Positions 59,765 through 64,000 of a stretch of 64,000 nt of DNA are shown here, one piece after another (the first letter of the stretch is position 1; each line of letters opens with the position of its first letter). The stretch covers positions 1 to 64,000 of the forward strand of contig NZ_AEIU01000069.1 in the NCBI RefSeq assembly GCF_000165125.1, given 5' to 3'. Below the pieces are notes generated by a model. It did no database searches and was not told the DNA's origin. It saw nothing but the letters and a program-made list of their open reading frames with translations. The DNA is from Vibrio caribbeanicus ATCC BAA-2122. GTDB taxonomy: Bacteria > Pseudomonadota > Gammaproteobacteria > Enterobacterales > Vibrionaceae. Both the position numbers and the translations under genes were made by a program.

Positions 59765-59923
59765 TTTTATTCCAGATAAATTTAAGCATTATCGACTGAG
59801 AATGCCTTGCTTATTGGTGTATTTCAATCATCTTATGTTAGAAATTTGCTAAATTTGGATAATGTAATCACCCTGTCGATTAATGTCTCTTTAGTTATTG
59901 GTATTGCTTGGGTATATCGATAT

Positions 59924-60379
59924 TTAATCAGTGGGAAGGGTAGAGCGTTGAAAGACCGACTTTAGCTCGACCGTTGATTCAATTTTTGCAATACAATCAA
60001 TGGTCGAGATTTGTTTTTTTAACAGGCTTTCATAGTGTGCTAGGTCTTTTGCTACCACCTTTATAAGGTAGTCATGATGTCCAATGATAACTGAACATTC
60101 GGTTACCTGAGGTATATTAACGATACTTTTCTCGAACAACTCGCCAGCCTCCTCAGAGTTGCTTTTTAAGCTTACAAAAGCATGAATCACAACATGGTAC
60201 CCAAGTTTTTTCGGATCGAGACAGCACTTATAGCCTCGTATTACCCCACTTTGTTCCAGCTTACGAATTCGTCTGAGGCATGGTGTGTCTGACATATTAA
60301 GAGAAGCTGCCAACTCACTAATAGCGATACGTCCATTATTCTGTAAAGCTTCTATGATAAGTCTATCTTTGTTGTCCAT
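59924..60379 (-). CDS. Lrp/AsnC-family transcriptional regulator
   Basis: 151-residue Lrp-type regulator. The amino-terminal helix-turn-helix is typical (MDNKDRLIIEALQNNGRIAI; LNMSDTPCLRRIRKLEQSGVI), and an AsnC ligand-binding domain follows (VTECSVIIGHHDYLIKVVAKD). It probably binds an amino acid and controls the divergent PrnB-like/kynureninase-like operon 170 bases away, as Lrp proteins often regulate neighbouring amino-acid genes. AAGGAG lies seven bases before the ATG at 60379. Confidence 0.92.
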   Translation of the reverse strand: MDNKDRLIIEALQNNGRIAISELAASLNMSDTPCLRRIRKLEQSGVIRGYKCCLDPKKLGYHVVIHAFVSLKSNSEEAGELFEKSIVNIPQVTECSVIIGHHDYLIKVVAKDLAHYESLLKKQISTIDCIAKIESTVELKSVFQRSTLPTD

Positions 60380-60550
60380 ACAACGACTCCTTGATTGCAT
60401 ATCGATACAGTATATCTAAATTATAAAAAATTCCTCTAATATAAAAGCAAAAAGTAGCGAATTTTAACTAAATTCACTCCTTCATGTTTGTTAAAATTTA
60501 GATAATTAATTGTTGAATTTTATCTTAGTAAAGATGTTGGAGTGGCTATC

Positions 60551-61723
60551 ATGACTGAGAATACATGGAAGTTTGATGAGTGGATTCGCACACAGTTTGT
60601 TGAGCATAATAATGAACTTGAGTGCCTATATTGGCAGCAGTCGGATAAAGCGAATGTTGAGGGTATTGGGGAAGAGATAAAAAAATCACTTGTTGAACAA
60701 GGGAATTACTATATTTCCAAGCTTCTCCAGGAAGGTAACACCGATGAGGGGTTTGATGCTGACTTTGACTTGTTGGGTAATGTTGGGTTGTTTATGGCCG
60801 CGTGCCGTAGGCACGAAATAACAGAACCTTCACGCGAGCGTGTCTCACCGCTACACGAAGCTTCCGCTCTATCTATGCAAATTGGTGCATCTATCGGTGT
60901 TACACCAAGGTTTGCAACTGCACATTTAACAACGCACAACCGAGCTGTTAACGGTCGTTATAAACGTTTCACGGACCTTGATGCCGAAAAGCTATTTGTT
61001 GACTACAATACGCGCGGAATTTTAGCATTTAAGCGTGCGGCAGATGCGTTATTAAAAATTAAGCCCATTGGTGTATCACACCCCATGGCAGAGGACCTTT
61101 TTAAAGTTGCCTATCAGGCCTTGGCTGATGTTTATCAATCCAACGAAATTTTATTTTCTGAACTCGACTCTGATGCGTTTTTTTATCAAGTTAGACCTTA
61201 CTATAAGCCTTATCGCGTTGGCCAACATATTTATCGCGGCGCAAATGCAGGAGATTTCGCGGGAATTAATGTTATAGACCTACTTTTAGGCCTATGTCTG
61301 GCAAATGAGTCCTCTTATTCTCAGCTATTAGTGGATAAGTTTCTCTATATGATGCCAGAGGATCAAAGAATTCTTCGAGATTGTATGAGAATGACCTCAC
61401 TAATGGATGAGTTTATTTCAGTGATGGATAGAAGTCGCCATCAAGTCTGGTACAAAAAGCATTTAGCTCTTTTTCTTAGTGTATGTGAGATGCATGGTAA
61501 GACAGCCCAGCAACACCATAATCAATTAGTTGAAAAATACATTGCGGTTCCTGCTAACTCAATGAATCAAGAGCATATGGATAAATTGACAGCGAGTGGT
61601 CCTCCCCTCAACGTTTTATTGGGAGCGCTAGAAAAGTTAAAAGACCGAAGAAACGCTGTTAAGCGAGATGACATAGTCACTCGTTTTGATGATATCCAGA
61701 AACTTAAACACTCACTAAGTTAA
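60551..61723 (+). CDS. PrnB-like (DUF1864) heme dioxygenase-superfamily protein
   Basis: 390-residue protein resembling PrnB, the enzyme of pyrrolnitrin biosynthesis that acts on 7-chlorotryptophan and shares its fold with indoleamine and tryptophan dioxygenases. I recognise it by overall pattern: the LHEASALSMQIGASIGVTPR block, the NGRYKRFTDLD block, and RHQVWYKKHL. The last contains His297 and His304, candidate heme ligands. GGAG lies eight bases before the ATG at 60551. It is eight bases from the kynureninase-like gene, suggesting consecutive steps on an indole amino acid. No halogenase is present, so the product is probably not pyrrolnitrin. Confidence 0.72.
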   Translation: MTENTWKFDEWIRTQFVEHNNELECLYWQQSDKANVEGIGEEIKKSLVEQGNYYISKLLQEGNTDEGFDADFDLLGNVGLFMAACRRHEITEPSRERVSPLHEASALSMQIGASIGVTPRFATAHLTTHNRAVNGRYKRFTDLDAEKLFVDYNTRGILAFKRAADALLKIKPIGVSHPMAEDLFKVAYQALADVYQSNEILFSELDSDAFFYQVRPYYKPYRVGQHIYRGANAGDFAGINVIDLLLGLCLANESSYSQLLVDKFLYMMPEDQRILRDCMRMTSLMDEFISVMDRSRHQVWYKKHLALFLSVCEMHGKTAQQHHNQLVEKYIAVPANSMNQEHMDKLTASGPPLNVLLGALEKLKDRRNAVKRDDIVTRFDDIQKLKHSLS

Positions 61724-61730
61724 GGAAAGT

Positions 61731-62855
61731 ATGATGAAGTCTGTGCTTAAAAAAAGTGATTTTTATTGTCCTAAAGGAACGTATCTACTAAGCCATTCTG
61801 TGGGTCGTCCGTTCAGATCACTAAGTGAAAATATTCAAAGTACCTTCTATTCACCGTGGCAGTCAGGCTCTACAGAGCCATGGGGAGAATGGCTAGAGAT
61901 ACTGCAAAACTTTCGCTTAGAATTAGCAAAACTATTTTGTGGTGAAATCGAAGAATTTTGTCCTCAAGTTAATCTTTCATCATCTCTGACTAAAATTGTT
62001 CAATCTCATCATCGTCTTGCTCGAAATCCTGTGATTTTAATGAGTGAGCAAGACTTTCCGAGTATGGGGTTTGTTCTCAACAAAGCACCACTGGAAGGTG
62101 CAACAATACGGTTGTTGCCTAAGGAGTGTGATGTATCAGACCCAAATGTTTGGCAAGATTATTTACGTCCGGATATTGACCTAGTATTTGTGAGCCATGC
62201 TTACTCAAATCTTGGCCAAAAAGCTCCGATTGAGCAGGTGATAAAGAGAGCCCGCCAGCTTGATATTATCTCGATAGTCGATGTTGCACAATCTGCCGGC
62301 ATCATTGAGTTAAATTTAACAGCCTGTAGACCTGACTTTATGATTGGCTCATCTGTTAAATGGCTTTGTGGTGGCCCCGGTGCTGGCTACCTTTGGGTAA
62401 ATCCTGAAATTGTTGATTCGTGTCACCCGAAAGACGTCGGTTGGTTTAGCCATGAAAATCCATTTGAATTTGATCTCAATAACTTCCGATATCATGGCTC
62501 GGCGCTCAGATTTTGGGGTGGGACGCCTTCGGTTGCACCGTATGCCGCTGCGGCGCATAGTATTGCAAGATTTAACTTGGCGGGGCTAGATCATGTAATG
62601 GAACATAATCAAGTGCTAATTGAATACCTAATCAGTCAAATGGGTGAATGGATAGTTTCACCACATGATGTGGCTAAGCGCAGCGGGACAGTGATTGTAC
62701 GAGTGCCTGATAGTCCCGATGTTCTAGAGAAGCTCAAGTCCAACCAGATCTGGGTTGATCAACGACAATCCGGTCTGCGTGTTTCTCCTCATATCTACAA
62801 CTCAAAACAAGATATGGATTTATTTACCGAGCAATATTTGGCACTTTGTGGGTGA
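61731..62855 (+). CDS. PLP-dependent class V aminotransferase, kynureninase-like
   Basis: 374-residue fold-type I PLP enzyme. IVDVAQSAGIIELNL supplies the cofactor Asp. SSVKWLCGGPGAGYLWV carries the Schiff-base Lys210 in a context much like kynureninase (K-Y-L-N-GGPG). DVGWFSHENPFEFDLNNFRY and LRFWGGTPSVAPYAAA also match kynureninase. It may cleave kynurenine-like products or be a related lyase or desulfurase. AAGGAAAG precedes the ATG-ATG start. Co-transcription with the PrnB-like gene is near certain. Confidence 0.82.
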   Translation: MMKSVLKKSDFYCPKGTYLLSHSVGRPFRSLSENIQSTFYSPWQSGSTEPWGEWLEILQNFRLELAKLFCGEIEEFCPQVNLSSSLTKIVQSHHRLARNPVILMSEQDFPSMGFVLNKAPLEGATIRLLPKECDVSDPNVWQDYLRPDIDLVFVSHAYSNLGQKAPIEQVIKRARQLDIISIVDVAQSAGIIELNLTACRPDFMIGSSVKWLCGGPGAGYLWVNPEIVDSCHPKDVGWFSHENPFEFDLNNFRYHGSALRFWGGTPSVAPYAAAAHSIARFNLAGLDHVMEHNQVLIEYLISQMGEWIVSPHDVAKRSGTVIVRVPDSPDVLEKLKSNQIWVDQRQSGLRVSPHIYNSKQDMDLFTEQYLALCG

Positions 62856-63315
62856 TCATATCAGGTAATTTCACTACTTCTGCATGCAAAACGAAAGGTT
62901 GGCCCAATTTAAGAGGGTCAACTACATGATTTAAGGTTATTTTTCTTGGAAAAATAAGGCTCATTAAATTTTGAGATATTTTATGTTTTTGGGACAAAAT
63001 AGGTAGTTTTTAATCTCCTATAAACTCTTATATAGATATAAATATCATCAATTCATGATGTTAAAATTAAGATAATATCTGTTCGTGCCATTTTCTCACA
63101 TTGAACGCTTTCATTCCGTTGAATTTCGAGTCAACACCTTATGTTTATGTAACTCTAATCTAGTTAAGCATTAATTTTCAGTGTTCTCTCGAAAATGATG
63201 TTAATTTTTTTCGACTAAAAAAAAGTCTCTTAAATACTTAGAACGGTGTTAAACCCAGTTTTAGGCTGGGTTGCTTGCGCTTTTTGAGCGCACTTAAAAA
63301 ATGAGAGAGACAGGT
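62856..63315. other. chiA upstream region
   Basis: AT-rich spacer that should hold the chiA promoter. Near its end are two hairpins that would lie in the chiA leader. No other element is recognised. Confidence 0.5.
63252..63292 (+). promoter_or_regulatory. tandem hairpins in the chiA leader
   Basis: AACCCAG/CTGGGTT (63252-63272) and TGCGC/GCGCA (63276-63292) stand side by side about 25-65 bases before the chitinase start. They could be a terminator/anti-terminator-like or stability structure. The second is followed by TTAAAAAATG. Confidence 0.45.
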
Positions 63316-64000
63316 ATGAATGGTTTCAAGTTTGGGGCAGCATTTTGGATGCTATCCGCTATCGGGTCAGTCAGTGCTGCACCCTCTGTACCAACAATTG
63401 ATGTTTATGGTTCAAATAATCTTCAGTTTTCAAAAATAGAGCTAACCATGGATTCGACTTCAGGTTATTACGATATGGTTAAATATTCTGATGAAGCTGA
63501 GGTGTCGATTAAGTTTACCCAGTGGAGCGGTGATCCGGGCGATAGTTATAAAGTTTATTTCGATGATGTTGAGGTCGCCTCCGGCGCAATTTCTGGAAAT
63601 CAAACCACCGCAATATTTTCCATGGCTCAGGGAGGTCGATATAAGGTTGCAGTTGAAGCTTGTGATTCCACAGGTTGCAGCCGCAGTGCAGAACAACAAC
63701 TTATTATTGCAGACACAGATGGTTCACACCTTGAACCCTTGAACATGAATGTCGATCCTAACAATAAAAGCTACGATACAGACCCAGATACAGTCGTAGG
63801 TACTTATTTTGTTGAATGGGGAATTTATGAACGTGAGTATACCGTAGATAACATTCCTGTCGATAACCTTACTCATATTCTCTATGGCTTTATCCCTATT
63901 TGCGGCCCCAATGAATCGTTAAAGTCGGTGGGGGGGAACAGCTATAATGCATTGGTGACAGCGTGTCGCGGTGTTCAAGATTACGAAGTTGTCATACATG
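63316..64000 (+). CDS. chiA: chitinase A (GH18), 5' part only
   Basis: The first 228 codons of a secreted GH18 chitinase; the gene runs off the window. The signal peptide MNGFKFGAAFWMLSAIGSVS ends near AA, and the mature protein begins APSVPTIDVYGSNNLQFSKI. This is the fibronectin-like ChitinaseA_N domain, as in V. harveyi ChiA. The catalytic barrel begins around GTYFVEWGIYEREYTVDNIP and NLTHILYGFIPICGPNES. The catalytic DxxDxDxE motif lies beyond the end. It hydrolyses chitin outside the cell and feeds N-acetylglucosamine metabolism (nagB is encoded 10 kb away). Confidence 0.95.
   Translation, partial: MNGFKFGAAFWMLSAIGSVSAAPSVPTIDVYGSNNLQFSKIELTMDSTSGYYDMVKYSDEAEVSIKFTQWSGDPGDSYKVYFDDVEVASGAISGNQTTAIFSMAQGGRYKVAVEACDSTGCSRSAEQQLIIADTDGSHLEPLNMNVDPNNKSYDTDPDTVVGTYFVEWGIYEREYTVDNIPVDNLTHILYGFIPICGPNESLKSVGGNSYNALVTACRGVQDYEVVIH

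Noticed and set aside
59905-59925. GCTTGGGTATA beside the Lrp gene, like one end of the interspersed repeat
   Set aside because: Only about eleven bases match, with no partner end, so it is too short to call a copy.

Overview
The window reads as a Vibrio (Vibrionaceae) chromosome segment, probably from the smaller chromosome. The grounds are protein-level resemblance to Vibrio families: VolA beside a FadL porin and a HapA/vibriolysin-type protease, a ChiA-type chitinase, NhaD, SstT, a CspV-type cold shock protein, and Vibrio-type short interspersed repeats whose ends read TATACCCAAGTGACTTCAAAATGC or its reverse. Placement on chromosome II is inference from where I recall these genes lying in V. 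cholerae. No tRNA, rRNA, CRISPR array, transposase or integrase was seen.

Layout. 0-10.6 kb is mostly housekeeping: a DUF2058 gene with an apparent frameshift, a cold shock gene with a long leader, the divergent maoP/hdfR pair, an alkylation-repair operon (Ada-AlkA fusion, Ogt, lipoprotein), nhaD, a dicarboxylate/amino-acid:cation symporter, a LysE exporter and yaiI. 10.6-17.5 kb is a visibly AT-rich divergent locus of exported proteins: a 630-aa protein and two paralogous small secreted proteins on the minus strand, facing a secreted HELIH metallopeptidase and a 702-aa exported partner on the plus strand. It resembles a multi-subunit toxin locus, but that is inference. 17.8-24.3 kb carries secreted enzymes: a sphingomyelinase translationally coupled to a lipase-foldase-like protein, an M9 collagenase and a DUF3103-like protein. 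A chemoreceptor follows, then a four-gene DUF4402/chaperone/usher pilus operon (27.4-31.5 kb). 31.5-40.4 kb holds an M28 aminopeptidase and an M4 vibriolysin-like protease that share a C-terminal module, then fadL-volA.

40.6-64 kb holds a FabG-type reductase, a TIGR03643 protein, an EEP-fold hydrolase whose 5' side carries an interspersed repeat, a receiver-HDOD regulator, a proXWV-type betaine transporter, an SgrR-like regulator, a hairpin-rich non-coding interval (about 49.6-49.9 kb), a coniferyl-aldehyde-dehydrogenase-like gene, nagB, a Sel1-repeat protein, sstT, a copper/cytochrome-oxidase assembly operon (hypothetical protein, SCO, PCuAC), an HD-GYP protein, a DUF2057 protein, and an Lrp regulator divergent from a PrnB-like/kynureninase-like operon. 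The window ends inside chiA.

Together the accessory genes point to a lifestyle of degrading host or detrital protein, collagen, membrane lipid and chitin, with uptake and sensing functions alongside. The most promising leads for something undescribed are the divergent toxin-like locus, the PrnB-like/kynureninase-like pair, the sphingomyelinase-foldase pair, the C-terminal module shared by two proteases, and the run of hairpins at 49.6-49.9 kb.
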